A stretch of 64,000 nt of DNA from Rhipicephalus microplus (taxonomy: Eukaryota > Arthropoda > Arachnida > Ixodida > Ixodidae). The stretch is taken from positions 75,894,417-75,958,416 of the forward strand of contig NC_134702.1 in the NCBI RefSeq assembly GCF_043290135.1, given 5' to 3'. Below the pieces are notes generated by a model that was not told the origin of the DNA, did no database searches, and saw only the letters and a list, made by a program, of their open reading frames with translations. Position 1 is the stretch's first letter; each line of letters opens with the position of its first letter. The translations under genes and the position numbers were made by a program. Below, piece by piece: positions 9,614-19,942 of this stretch.

Positions 9614-11404
9614 ATGTCTATGCAAGTCTCTGTCGATGGAGAGGATATCACTCCCAATGATCTTCAAGATTCTGGATGGTCTGTGACTACCACTAAACGT
9701 AAACTTCGTGGGACGCATGCCCCCAGGACCAAGACGCAAGCAAGCGTCTCTATGCACGGCGACGCGTGGTTGCATCAGCGCTCCCGAGGTGCGTTGAAGA
9801 AGCGTCTTATCGCTGCTTCTAGACTTCCTCACCTTCCAAGAGATCACCATCGAGTCATCGTGAGACTTAGAAATGGTCTGGACATGAGAATTGTGAGTCA
9901 AATTATGTTCGCGAAGTCACTCGCAGTGACTGCAGCGCTCAGTGAGGAAAAAGTCACGGAAGACGTGGTATGCCCGAATGTGATGCAGAAAATCGCAGTT
10001 ATAAGCACTTCGTTGAAGAAGAACGCCAGAGCCTATTCCAAGATCACCGCCATTACTCTAGGTACCGCCAGTTTTGATATTAGTGCCTACCGAGCTGCCC
10101 CAGATGACACCTGCAAAGGTATCATCAGTAGTGTTGACGTGGGCAATGGTCAAGAACAACTTTATTCACTTGTTGTACACCCAAGGAACCCGTCTGCACT
10201 CCAAGTGAAAAGAATGAAGAATTCCACCACGGTGATCATCCTTTTTGACGGACTAAACGTCCCAAATTATGTCATATGTGGAAATAGTTTAGTTCACTGC
10301 ACCCTGTATTCTCGACAGACGGATGTCTGTTATGCCTGTGGAAAGCTAGGTCATCGAGCCGATGTTTGTTCCCATCCAGAAGAGGTGGTCTGTAGAGGGT
10401 GTGGTATGTCATCTCCTTCGGAGGATCACGTCTGCACCCCAGATTGCAAGTTGTGTGGGGGTCCACATCTCACGGCAGGCAAGACTTGTAAGCATCGTTT
10501 TCAAGTGCCCTACATAGTCCGTCGACGAAGACGAGAGCAACAGATGCAATATACGATAGAATTTGCGGAACAAGACGCCGACGACATGAACTTCACTGAT
10601 GTTGGAGGAGACTTCTCATCGCTACCAGCCGCTGCAGGCAGCCGAGCTACGACTGAACGCCCGAGCAACAGCTGGTGCCCGCCTGACGTAAGCCAACAGC
10701 TACAACTACCACGAGGGCGATCCCGTTCCAGAGACAGAGCAAGGGGCCGTTCGAGATCCAGAGGACATTCTAGATCCAAGGGCCGTTCCAACTCACGGGT
10801 GCCTACCGTCCGCATTGGTGTGCAGCAAGAAAAACAGCAACAGACGTGGGCATCCAAGATCAAGGGCTCCCAACCACAGGTAAAGGGGGGTACCAATCCA
10901 GAGCAACACTGAGATATATACGCGCAGATGCAAAGAGAAAATGCTAATCTCAGGGCCATTGTCGAGTAACTCAGGGCTGAAATAGCCGACTTAAGGAAAT
11001 CACAGCAGGTTTCGTCTCCGTCTCCTTCAAACACAGTTGCCTCTACAGAGGCCGCATCGGATGCGAGTCACAATGAGGTACCCATGGACGTCCAGCCAAG
11101 GGCAAAACCAACAAAAAAGAGAGTGCTAGAACAACCAGCCAATAACGAGGACAGAGATTTCAAAACACAGGTCAAGGATACCTTGAATGATATAAAAAAT
11201 GCTCTCAGAGCGGTGGTCGAGTCGATTGCGGTATTGGACAGCAGATTCACAAAGATCGAGGCTGACCAAGTTAAAGCTTTACAATCTGCCGAGGCCACTC
11301 CGGCCCAGGTAATACCGAAGGCCTGGATCGTGCAGAAGGTAGCAACCCGTAGCGTCTCTCAGGAGAGAGCTTTTGAGGGTCCCAACAATGGAGGGACACC
11401 TTAA
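9614..11404 (+). pseudogene. LINE-C ORF1: gag-like nucleic-acid-binding protein
   Basis: LINE ORF1 proteins bind element RNA and form the ribonucleoprotein. I place the start at the ATG at 9614; the frame opens slightly earlier (9590) without ATG. About 235 residues in are three Cys/His knuckles at nt 10327-10490: CYACGKLGHRADVC (CX2CX4HX4C), CRGCGMSSPSEDHVC and CKLCGGPHLTAGKTC. An Arg/Ser repeat follows (~10715-10800). A TGA (10910-10912) and a TAA (10967-10969) then interrupt the same frame, which goes on through a coiled-coil-like segment (ENANLRAIVE; VKDTLNDIKNALRAVVES) to the TAA at 11402. So it is ORF1 with two nonsense mutations, not two genes. Confidence 0.8.
11388..11404 (+). promoter_or_regulatory. 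ORF1/ORF2 17-nt overlap in LINE-C
   Basis: ATGGAGGGACACCTTAA: the ORF2 ATG (11388) lies 14 nt upstream of the ORF1 stop (11402-11404) in the +1 frame. The same arrangement and nearly the same bases occur in LINE-D at 19926-19942. This is likely a site of coupled termination and reinitiation. Confidence 0.6.
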
Positions 11405-12689
11405 CAATTTCGTAATTTGGCAGTGGAACTGGTGGGGCTTCCAATCAAAGAAGGCAGCTCTCCACCAGTATATTAAATCCCAGCCGATTAGACCACATGT
11501 TATAATGCAGCAGGAGACGCTTACGGAAACAATGAGCCTGCCAGGCTACACCCATCACATCACGAAACCTCTAGATGGCCGCGGTATCTGAACGTTTGTG
11601 TCCAAGAAGTACACTTATATTAGGCACAATTTGCAGATGGCAAATAGCAAGATTGAACACTTTCTTTTACAACTTATACCAAGCAGCAACCTTAAAAATA
11701 GCATTTTCATACTCCACATATATAGCTCTCCAAAACGCAGGCACCATCGCTTCACCTCATTGTTATCGAAAGCCCTTACGATCGCTAGGAAAGTGGACGC
11801 ACCCATAATTAGAGCGGGAGATTTCAATGCACCCCATCAAGCTTGCGGCCACCCTCGAATCACTGCCAAGGGAGCCGAGCTCTGGCAAGCGGTATCTAAT
11901 CTGAATCTTACTTTGGTCACTGACCCCACGTTTCCTACCCGCACTGGAAATTCTTGCACTAGGGATACTACCCCAGACCTCACCTTTGTCGCAACCACGG
12001 GGGAGGTATCATGATTAAACTTGGAAAAAACTTGGGGAGCGACCATTGTATTCTGAGTACGACATTACAAATTCAGGCAAAGACCCCAAAAGCTTTCAAA
12101 TTCACAGATTGGGACCTCTTTCGTAAGATCAGAGCGGATAGCGCAGAGGAAATTAATGACTAACCGAATTTCGACAAGTGGCTGTCTCAGCTGGTCGAAG
12201 ACGTCAAGTCGGCCACCAAAACGTTGGAGACTGACCTTCCTGTCAATAAAATGAATAGCAGGCTTGCTCATCTTCTCGAGGCTAAAAGCGCTCTCCTTGC
12301 CAGGTGGAAATCACACCATATGAATCGAAGACTGCGAAAACGCATTGCAAGTCTTAAACAGGAAATAACGACTCACTGTCAGGCGCTGGAAAACAGCACT
12401 GGGACGAGATTTGCAACACGGTGGATGGTCAGATGAAAGTTGGGGGAAAATGGAACCTGCTCAAACACCTGCTGCAGGAGACCAAGTCTAAATACAACCA
12501 GACGCGCTTGGTAAACCGAATACTGCACTCAGAAAGGATGGTTAAATCGGACGCGAAAATAACGAAGTGTCTGGCACAGAGATACCTCCCTTTGGACACA
12601 ACGCGGCCTCCTTCTGGCTACGCGCAATACACGGGATCAGCAGCCTCCGACTTGGACAAGCCCTGCCAGGAAGAAGAGGTCCGGACATC

Positions 12690-13700
12690 TTAAACAATCC
12701 TAATGGGAACTCCAGCCCGGGCCCGGATGGCATTAGAGGCAAGACACTACGCAATTTAGATGATGACTCTGTCACCTATCTCACCAAAGAAATCAATCAT
12801 ATTTGGGAGACGGGAACTTACCCTGAGCACTGGAAAAGGGCGTCGGATATTCTCATACCTAAACCTGTCCGGAGTCCCAGTTTTAGCAACTTACGTCCCA
12901 TTTCACTGACGTCCTGTATAGGCAAGGTCGCCGAGCATGTCATTAACGATCGACGATCAAAACACATAGAGAAGACTAACCTGTTCCCGTACAACAAGGT
13001 AGGTTTTAGACCACACCTATTTGCTCAAAACGTCATGAAAATGCTGAAGCATCACATCATTGATCAGGCGACGAAAGATGTTAGAGCGATTCTCGGTCTG
13101 GATCTTGAAAAGGCATTTGACAATGTCTCGCACTCCCACATACTTGCCTCCATCTCTTCTCTGATCTTAGGAGCCAACTTACGCAATTTCACCAGCTCGT
13201 TCCTCAGGAATAGAAAAGCCACTTTGCAGCTTGGGGATCTCAAGTCTGAGCCCTACGACCTCGGTTCCTTCGGCATCGCGCAGGGCTCAGTCGTCTCCCC
13301 ACTGCTGTTTAACATTGCAATGTGCGGCCTTGCTGCCAAGCTCTCAAACCAAGAAGGCATCAAGTTCACCATCTACGCGGACGACATCACCATATGGAGT
13401 GTCGGTGGCTCGGAGGGCTCTGTGGAGAGCTCTCTTCAAGAGGCTGTCGACTGTGTTGAAGTCTACATAAGTGAAATGGGCCTCAAGCTCTCGCCAGCAA
13501 AGTCCGAACTTCTTTTATATCGACCCACGAGACAGGGACCCAAAACCGAAAACTGGCAACCACTGGCCGACATCGACATTAGGCTGCACACGGCATCGGG
13601 GCAGCTTATTCCAAGGGTGGACTTCATACGCGTTCTGGGCATGATTATCGAAGCTAATGGACAGAACGGCCGCACGATCGACCGTCTGAATTACAAGACG
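12690..13700 (+). CDS. Reverse-transcriptase domain of LINE-C, longest open segment
   Basis: The open stretch 12567-14327 holds the whole RT in one frame, with all canonical motifs and an intact YADD box, then the thumb (SRGGLREHNVLRLFHAFLMS) and the first half of RNase H. It is the best-preserved part of the element and is useful as a query for clade assignment. Residues before ~12690 in this frame are out-of-frame translation caused by a frameshift there. Confidence 0.85.
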
Positions 13701-15071
13701 GAAGGGGTCATCCGACCAATCTCACGCATTTCCAACAGTCGGGGTGGTCTTCGAGAGCACAACGTCCTCAGACTGTTCCATGCATTCTTGATGAGCCACA
13801 TAAGCTATGTCGCATATATGCACCTGTGGCAACTCTATGAAAGAAATAAATTGAACATCCTCATAAGGAAAAGCATCAAGAAAGTTCTTGGCATTCCTAT
13901 GCGCACTAGCACTGAGAACCTTATGAAACTTGGAGTTCACAACACGCTTGAAGAAGTTATCGAAGCTCAAGAAACGGCACAGGTTGCCAGACTTTCGATC
14001 ACACCAGCGGGGAGAAAGATTCTGGTTGACACTGGAGTCAACCTCTTGACGCTCGAAGTGCAATATACGCCACTCGATGATTATATACGCTCTCGAATCA
14101 AAGTGTTCCCCCTTCCACGAAATATGCATCCACAGTACAACGTAGGCAGGCGTGTCGCTCGAGCCTCCTCTTTTTTAGCTCAAGCTCACAAACACTCGTC
14201 TGTTTCATGCTTTGTTGATGCCGCCCAGTGCGGCGTTTCCGCTCGCTTTGCAGTAGTATTCGTAGATACTAAGGGTCAGATTTTATCCTCGGCGTCTGTT
14301 CGAACCACTTCTTCTTACAAAGCATAACAGATGGCCCTTGCGCTAGCACTCCTTGATCCACAAAAGACTGATATTTATACGGACTCTAAACCCCCTGCTA
14401 GGGCCTTCGCTTCTGGTTCCGTGTGCAAGGAAGTTTTGAGAACTCTCGCTCAAAAGGAACTCACCCACCACACTATTATTTGGTTCCCTGCTCACCTTGG
14501 CTTGAGGGTTGGTGGCCTTCCCAATGTCAACGAGCTAGCCCACTCCAAGGCGCGAGGCCTCACTTACCGCGCCGGGACTTGTGCTTCTGAGACAGAAGAG
14601 TCAGCCCCCAGCCTTCATTTTAGGGACATTTTGACTACCTTCAACGAGATCACGAAGCATTATCAATTAGTTTGTAGGTCCTTTCCATCGCCCCACAAAA
14701 AGTTGTCTAGGCCACAGGCAATCTCTATTTGCATGCTTCAGACGGGAACATACCCTAGCCTCGTAACCTATAGCCATTACTCCGATATTTGAGAACTTTG
14801 TCCGGACTGCCAGAACCGCAGTGATTTTAACCACATGCTTTATAGTTGCCCCTCTTTACAAAGAAAAAATGAAGAATTTTCTGAAAACTTCTTTCATTTA
14901 ATGCTCACGAGTCCGGTTCTCATACAACAACTCAAGTCTGTCCAGAAGGCCCACGATGCGGCGGTGAGGCTGGGCCTTCCCGTCCCAACGTGGGAGCGGT
15001 TCGGGATCCTACCCTTATGAAACGGGGGGTGGAATCCTTCAGGGCCCCAATCAAAGTTTTTCATCCATCCA

Positions 15072-15082
15072 TCTTGCCGTAC
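15072..15082 (+). repeat. Target-site duplication of LINE-C, right copy
   Basis: TCTTGCCGTAC, identical to 9327-9337, directly after the (CATC)n tail. Confidence 0.9.
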
Positions 15083-15660
15083 AAGGGGTGAATGAATGCA
15101 GGTATAAAAACCTAGCCTCCAAACCGCTGCAATTGACCTATTGAATCTTCTATTTTTGGGCTAGTATGCAGTATTGACTCTGCATTTAAAAGACGTGAAA
15201 TTAATTTCATAGATCTGAAATACCGAAACAATGCGCTTTTATTATTTGATTTTGATAGGATCTCAGAATAGCGAAAGATATATTCATCTTTTGCTTTTGT
15301 GACAGCACGCTTCAAACTCGCTCCAATAAACTTGTAGTTGTTCCAGTTACTAGGAGACTTATTATGCATGAGTTGCTTCCACGCTGCATTCCGGCATTTG
15401 TAGTCGCTCTAGCCGTAGTCATTCCATCAAATATTTCCTGTTGGGTCTTTCCTTTTTTGTATCTTGCACTCCGACCTTCTACGAGCAGAGTGAAAAATAT
15501 TGCAAACATTACCTGATCTGCTTGGAATTTCAGCCAAAAACTGTGGCACATACTCACTTCGGACATCATTCCTCAACATCGTCAGGCACTGCATGAATAA
15601 TTGCACAAAATTTCTTGCAAGTGTTCAGCAGATATATGCTTCTCAGAAAAAAAACGAAAA
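15083..15660 (-). pseudogene. LINE-B, endonuclease-RT linker portion
   Basis: Minus-strand fragment upstream, in element orientation, of the RT core at 8279-9337. It reads RSARYKKGKTQQEIFDGM (~15420-15480), then NWNNYKFIGASLKRAVTKAK (~15290-15350) and YFRSMKLISRLL (~15180-15220). This basic, linker-like composition is usual between the endonuclease and RT of such LINEs. A frameshift or stop near 15370 separates two open frames. The endonuclease itself is not recognisable further upstream. Separation from the RT is explained by insertion of LINE-C. Confidence 0.6.
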
Positions 15661-16065
15661 ATAGCATAACAAATGCCAGCCTACAATCCAAAATTTTTTA
15701 TTATATTGCCATAATAGGTACCCAGCAAGTGTGCTTGTAGCAGTTACCCAATGATTGTATAGAAAATGCTCTGAAAGGCCACTCTTCTCGCTTTTGCAAT
15801 GACAGTGCGGCGCCTTGTACGCAGTCCTGGCATTTCATTTGTTTGTTTCTTTCTTTGAGTATTTTTCTATATTCTCTAATGTTTCACTCTCAGTTTCTTT
15901 TTCTTCCTCATTCATCGCCTTTTTTCAGGGGCGAAGCTCCTGTTAGTCTGATTTTGTCATGCATGACGAGAAATTCAGAGAGAAAGAGACTAGAAAAAAA
16001 TGAAGGCAGTATCTTCCGAACAGTTTAGTAGATGGCACTGTCACATTGAAGTACATACAAGCTGG
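15661..16065. other. Unassigned T-rich sequence
   Basis: Mostly T-rich on the plus strand (15835-15925). GGGGCGAAGCTCC-like bases occur at ~15928-15939; the shorter GGCGAAGCTC also occurs near 132, so this may begin the same dispersed repeat. No coding support. Confidence 0.45.
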
Positions 16066-16430
16066 AGATGGGTGGGCATATTCTATATGGCACTTTTGTG
16101 CCATTCTCCCATTGGCTGCTGTGTGAACTGTGCCTGGGCACGCGGAGAACGAGCGCCTCTTTAAAATTTCTGGATAGTCACCGTACGTGGCGGATCGTTG
16201 GTGGGGCATGGACGAAGCTGAGTGGTAGGCGCGTTGAAGACGCCTGCGCTCGGTTTCCTTGGCTCGCGTCTTGTCGGTGTTACCCACGCGCCTTCTGCAT
16301 TCTCGAACGCTTTCGGACGCATGGACGGACGAAGGAACAGACGTACAGATTGACGCACGAATGCTTCGCCCAATTCATCATCGTTCACTCCGTGGATGTG
16401 CTAGGATTATTTTTTCTTCCTGTCTCTCTA
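16066..16430 (-). mobile_element. Second copy of the dispersed Arg/Glu-repeat family
   Basis: On the minus strand a short frame reads GNTDKTRAKETERRRLQRAY (~16215-16287), and the DNA matches 358-425 in the opposite orientation. Next to it is a degenerate GGAC repeat (16320-16345). It is followed by CTTCGCCCAATTCATCATCG and TTCACTCCGTGGATGTGCT (16366-16410), a segment that recurs at 30760-30790 and 43838-43870. I read this as one interspersed family made of a degenerate coding repeat, a GGAC tract and a conserved end. Confidence 0.5.
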
Positions 16431-17760
16431 TTTTTTGTTTGCTTTTCTGGTTCTGTCTCGAGATTTTTCTCTATTTTTCTGCTACTGTCCTGCTCTTAGT
16501 TTTAAAAACTCTTTTCGGGCTTTATTTTTTGTGCCTTCCTTTCTCTTTTCGTCTTATCATTCTACTTTCTCTCTCTTGCCGTCTATATTTTTTTATTCTA
16601 CATGTTTTACACCGTGGAGTACTCGTTCAAAACTGGCACCTGCTGTAGTCGGCAGAAAGCATCGCCCAATTCATCTTGCACATACTGGCTTCAGTAGTTT
16701 AGTACGACGGAGCGCAACTTACCAATAGCTTAACGGCTTCACTATTACAAGCCACACTGCAGCCTCATGACGATGAAATGTCAATTCAGCGAAATAAAAA
16801 AAAATCGCCGATTATCACAATACTGTTTGATGCGAATTCCGAGAACAGCTGTTCAGGATTTATTTTTTTTGCGATGAGTTTACAAATCCTTGTTTTCGTG
16901 GTGAGCAACGTGGCTACTTTATGCGGGGCATTTCTTTGCGTACTGCAAGCACGTTTGGCATCTATCTATGTATCTATCTATCTATATATCTAGCCTCCTA
17001 CGTTTGGGTGCGCTTGCGATAACACCACCAAACTGGGAATCAATTAAAATTTCTATGAGACAGTATGATGGTTTGCAAATGTGAGTCGCTGTCATGACAT
17101 GAATACCGTCACAGTTTTGTCACGTACGTCGACAAATACTTTCCGCCAGACTGTGGGACAAATCCGCGGGTGAGTATGTGCGACTGGTATGTGCCACAAT
17201 TGACTGAAACTCCATATCTACCCGGGAATGTCGAAAACACAAATGGTAATTTTCAGTGCATGAGGGTTAAGAACAAAAGTCACAGCTTTGCTGGAAATGC
17301 GAAGCAATAAACGCGATAGCAACAAATTGAAAGGTCAGGCGCAGAATAGAAAGCAGATCAAAACGTACCCCGCGTTTTCGCGTACAAATACGCACGAAAC
17401 GTACTCACAGGTACGGATGCACGTGAATAAGCGTCTCATTTGTTACTTCGCTGAGTTTGAAAAGCGCGTGCTTTTCGCGAACGGAGACTGCGATGATTGC
17501 GGGGACTTTCTGCGCCCGGTAACTAAAGCAAAATTGTTAAACGTAAAGCCCAAGGCCACCCAGGGCGTACGATCTTCCACTCCTTACCAACACGAGATAA
17601 GGGCACGCGAGCGAGCGTCGCTCCCCTTTTCTAAGCCGGACAATGTACGCGTAGGAGAATAGAGCGGGTGCTGCTGCGTAATGTGGCGCGTGAGCTCATT
17701 GCGCCATCTTTCCGGTAATGCCGAAAACACTACAGCGGTAAGTGGTAGATAAAAATAGCT
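16431..17760. other. No recognised gene
   Basis: T-rich to ~16610, then ordinary AT-rich DNA with a short TATC repeat (16962-16992). GCGATAGCAACAAATTGAAAGG (17313-17334) looks like part of a dispersed tick repeat; ACGCGATAGCAA is shared with 62788. A 124-codon plus-strand frame (17288-17662) has no recognisable domain. Confidence 0.45.
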
Positions 17761-17920
17761 TGCCGTTTGAGCGGTGAAGATCGTAGTGGTTGACGCCTCG
17801 CTTTCACGACGCAGGGGTCCCGCGTTCGATTTCGCACGCCGGAATGCTTTTTTCTGGATTTTTTTCTATCTTGCGTATCATATATATAAATACGCATGCA
17901 TATACGGTGCATGACATCGA
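17761..17920 (+). mobile_element. tRNA-derived SINE, 5' part (split by LINE-D)
   Basis: tRNA-like head with an A-box-like GATCGTAGTGG (~17778) and a B-box-like GCGTTCGATTTC (~17822). A T-rich linker, TATATATA and GCATGACATCGA follow, and LINE-D then interrupts. The remainder is at 23587-23652. Same family as the minus-strand copy at 630-850. Confidence 0.7.
17909..17920 (+). repeat. Target-site duplication of LINE-D, left copy
   Basis: GCATGACATCGA, identical to 23575-23586. Confidence 0.92.
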
Positions 17921-17942
17921 GGGGAGGCGCTGCAGGCACGCG

Positions 17943-19942
17943 ATGATGTATGCCGTGCTGCGCTTTGGCTCCGCTGATTTTCGGCTGGAACCACGGGCAA
18001 CCTCACAGTACCCCGTCAAGACCAGCATCAATCGTTTTGGCGACTCACAGGCAACACGTGGATACCAGTGTCATCCAGCGGGGCCGGTTTTTAACAACTT
18101 AACGGCCGATCATCACCCGACCACGTTGGCAACGCCGTTAAGCCAAACGGCGACGCCGACGCCTGGCGGCGTGGGACCGGCTTTCCGAGGCAACATGGAC
18201 GCTACTCTCATGCAGCGTGGATGCGACCCACATGCCATGACGTGGGAGACGATTACGACTTCCGAAACACCAAACTCTGCTTCTTCACCAAGGTTTCGGA
18301 GCCAAGCTCTCAACGACGCGGTTGAACGCCGCTCGCAAGCCAACGCCAAGAGAGCGGCGTTCGCCGCTGCCCCGGCATCCGGCATGCCGGTTGACAAGAC
18401 GCAGCCTTCCGCTTTGTGCGCTGTGGGGCGCAAGGGTAAGGTTCTCACCAAATGGAAGCCTCGCCCGTTTCCGAAACCGAGTCCGGACGACTATGTAATA
18501 GTCGTAAAGCCACAAGAGTGCATCTCATTGCATGATGCTTTCTCAGAGAACTGGTAAGGGACTGATTCTAAGGCATACCTCGGGCCCGAGCGAGCTGAGA
18601 CGCTGACAGTTATTCCATTGAGAGAGCAAAATTTGATCGTGATTCACACCCCGGGCCCTGACACGGCGGACAAAATCATCGGGGACTTCGCGGTAAACAC
18701 CGAGCACAGGCAAATTTTGCTCAACGGGCACCTAGGACAAGATGGTAGCAATGTCTGCCATGGAGTCGTCGTAGTCCGCAACACAGATACGACGGAGACG
18801 GTCCGAGAAAGCGTTCGCTGGAGGTCAGGCACCATCGTCAAGGTGCATAAATTTGGCACATCGAACAAGGAGCGTGTAACCTTCGCAGGCAAGGAGAAGC
18901 CACGCTTTGTTCACTACGACACAATGCTGATCCCCGTCAAACCCTACTACCGGACGATCCCGGCCTGCGGCAAGTGCGGTGTCGTCGGCCATCGGATGGA
19001 CACTTGTCCCAACCCACGACCGGATACCTGTGGCCTGTGTGAACAGCAGGTTCCGCTTGTGGAGGAAGGGGTGCGGGCCCCTCATGAATGTGTACCCATA
19101 TGTTGTGTGTGTGGTGGAGCACACGCCACAAACTCTCGAGCATGTACGGCCAAGTACCGTGATTCCAAGGTGGCCGCACAACAGGACGGAAAATCCAAAA
19201 GGGCGTCCAAGAAACGACTCCAAGATCAGACTCCCAGTGAGCCACCACGCCGGGAAGTCGCCAAGACAGACAAGCCTGCTTTCCCTACTGGAGGAACCGG
19301 AAAACAGCCGACGGCGCAACCATGCGGCGAAGCCGGGTCATAGGCCAATGCCGTCAAAAACAGAAACCAGGTGGGTGGTACGGGTAGGGCTGCCTCCTCA
19401 TCCCCCCTATCATCCCCTCTTCATCACGTAACGCCGACCAAAATATTATTGCCAAGCTTCAGGCACAAATCGAAGCGTTACAGAAAAGACTAGCGGCAGC
19501 CGAGGCCAAACGGACCCGACTAGTCTCCTCTCCTCCTCCCCCCACAGTAGAGGTAATGGAGAGTGATACCGGGGCGGCGGCAACAGACGCGGTAGCCACA
19601 CTCGAAGCTCGTGTGAACACCCTTGAGGTCCGTATGGACAGCCGTATAACTGTCCTCGAAACCCAAATCTAAGCGGCTGTAATTGCTGCCATTGCTAAAA
19701 TGACAGAAACCATCCCAACCCTGATAGCTCAACAAGATGCACGTTTCACCAAACGAGCCGGCCCAATTAAGGACGCGTCCGACCGGTACCTTAAAACGCC
19801 TCGTCGACAGATCGAATATGAGAATGATGGCAGCTGCTCCGTCTCCGAAATTGAGGACACCCCCCTCCCCGCTAGTGCTGGCTCGGGAGCACCGCCACCG
19901 CAATCGCTCGTTAACTCCACTGACCATGGCGGGCACCCTTAG
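17943..19942 (+). pseudogene. LINE-D ORF1: gag-like protein with zinc knuckles
   Basis: Candidate starts are the in-frame ATGs at 17943 and 18195. The frame has a TAA at 18555-18557 and continues to 19343. Near the end are knuckles at ~18963-19155: CGKCGVVGHRMDTC (CX2CX4HX4C), CGLCEQQ...HEC and CCVCGGAHATNSRAC. A frameshift between ~19343 and 19430 moves the remainder into another frame with a coiled-coil-like stretch (IIAKLQAQIEALQKRLAAAE; LEARVNTLEVRM), a TAA at 19670-19672 and the final TAG at 19940-19942. The layout matches LINE-C ORF1: knuckles, then coiled coil, then overlap with ORF2. Confidence 0.75.
19926..19942 (+). promoter_or_regulatory. ORF1/ORF2 17-nt overlap in LINE-D
   Basis: ATGGCGGGCACCCTTAG: ORF2 ATG at 19926, ORF1 stop at 19940-19942, with the same 14-nt offset as in LINE-C (11388-11404). 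Confidence 0.6.

Larger units (their letters stand above)
11388..15020 (+). pseudogene. LINE-C ORF2: endonuclease / RT / RNase H polyprotein (broken)
   Basis: ORF2 would nick the target, copy the RNA and degrade it. AP-endonuclease motifs: IWQWNWWGF (~11415), MQQETL, AGDFNAPHQ (~11815), GSDHCIL (~12035). RT: SPGPDGIRGKTLRNL (~12715), NLRPISLTSC, LDLEKAFDNV (~13105), GIAQGSVVSPLLFN (~13270), IYADDITIW with YADD at 13374-13385. RNase H: CFVDAAQC (~14205), IYTDSKPPA, WFPAHLG and NVNELAHSKARGL. Zinc motif: CPDCQNRSDFNHMLYSC (~14800). Lesions: TGA 11589, TGA 12012 with a frameshift nearby, TAA 12161, frameshifts near 12430 and 12690, TAA 14325 at the expected catalytic Glu of RNase H, TGA 14790. 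Confidence 0.85.
9338..15071 (+). mobile_element. LINE-C: full-length two-ORF LINE
   Basis: A 5.7-kb non-LTR retrotransposon with both ends visible. It starts GGGGACGCTG right after the left target duplication and ends in TTTTTCATCCATCCATC before the right one. Order: 5' UTR (9338-9613), ORF1 (9614-11404), ORF2 with endonuclease, reverse transcriptase, RNase H and a terminal zinc motif (11388-15020), short 3' UTR. Several nonsense codons and frameshifts make it inactive. RNase H places it with I/R1-type LINEs broadly. It is related to LINE-H and more distantly to LINE-D. It interrupts LINE-B in the opposite orientation. Confidence 0.9.

Noticed and set aside
17804..19319. Long minus-strand frames opposite LINE-D ORF1
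   Set aside because: Shadows; zinc knuckles and coiled coil are on the plus strand.
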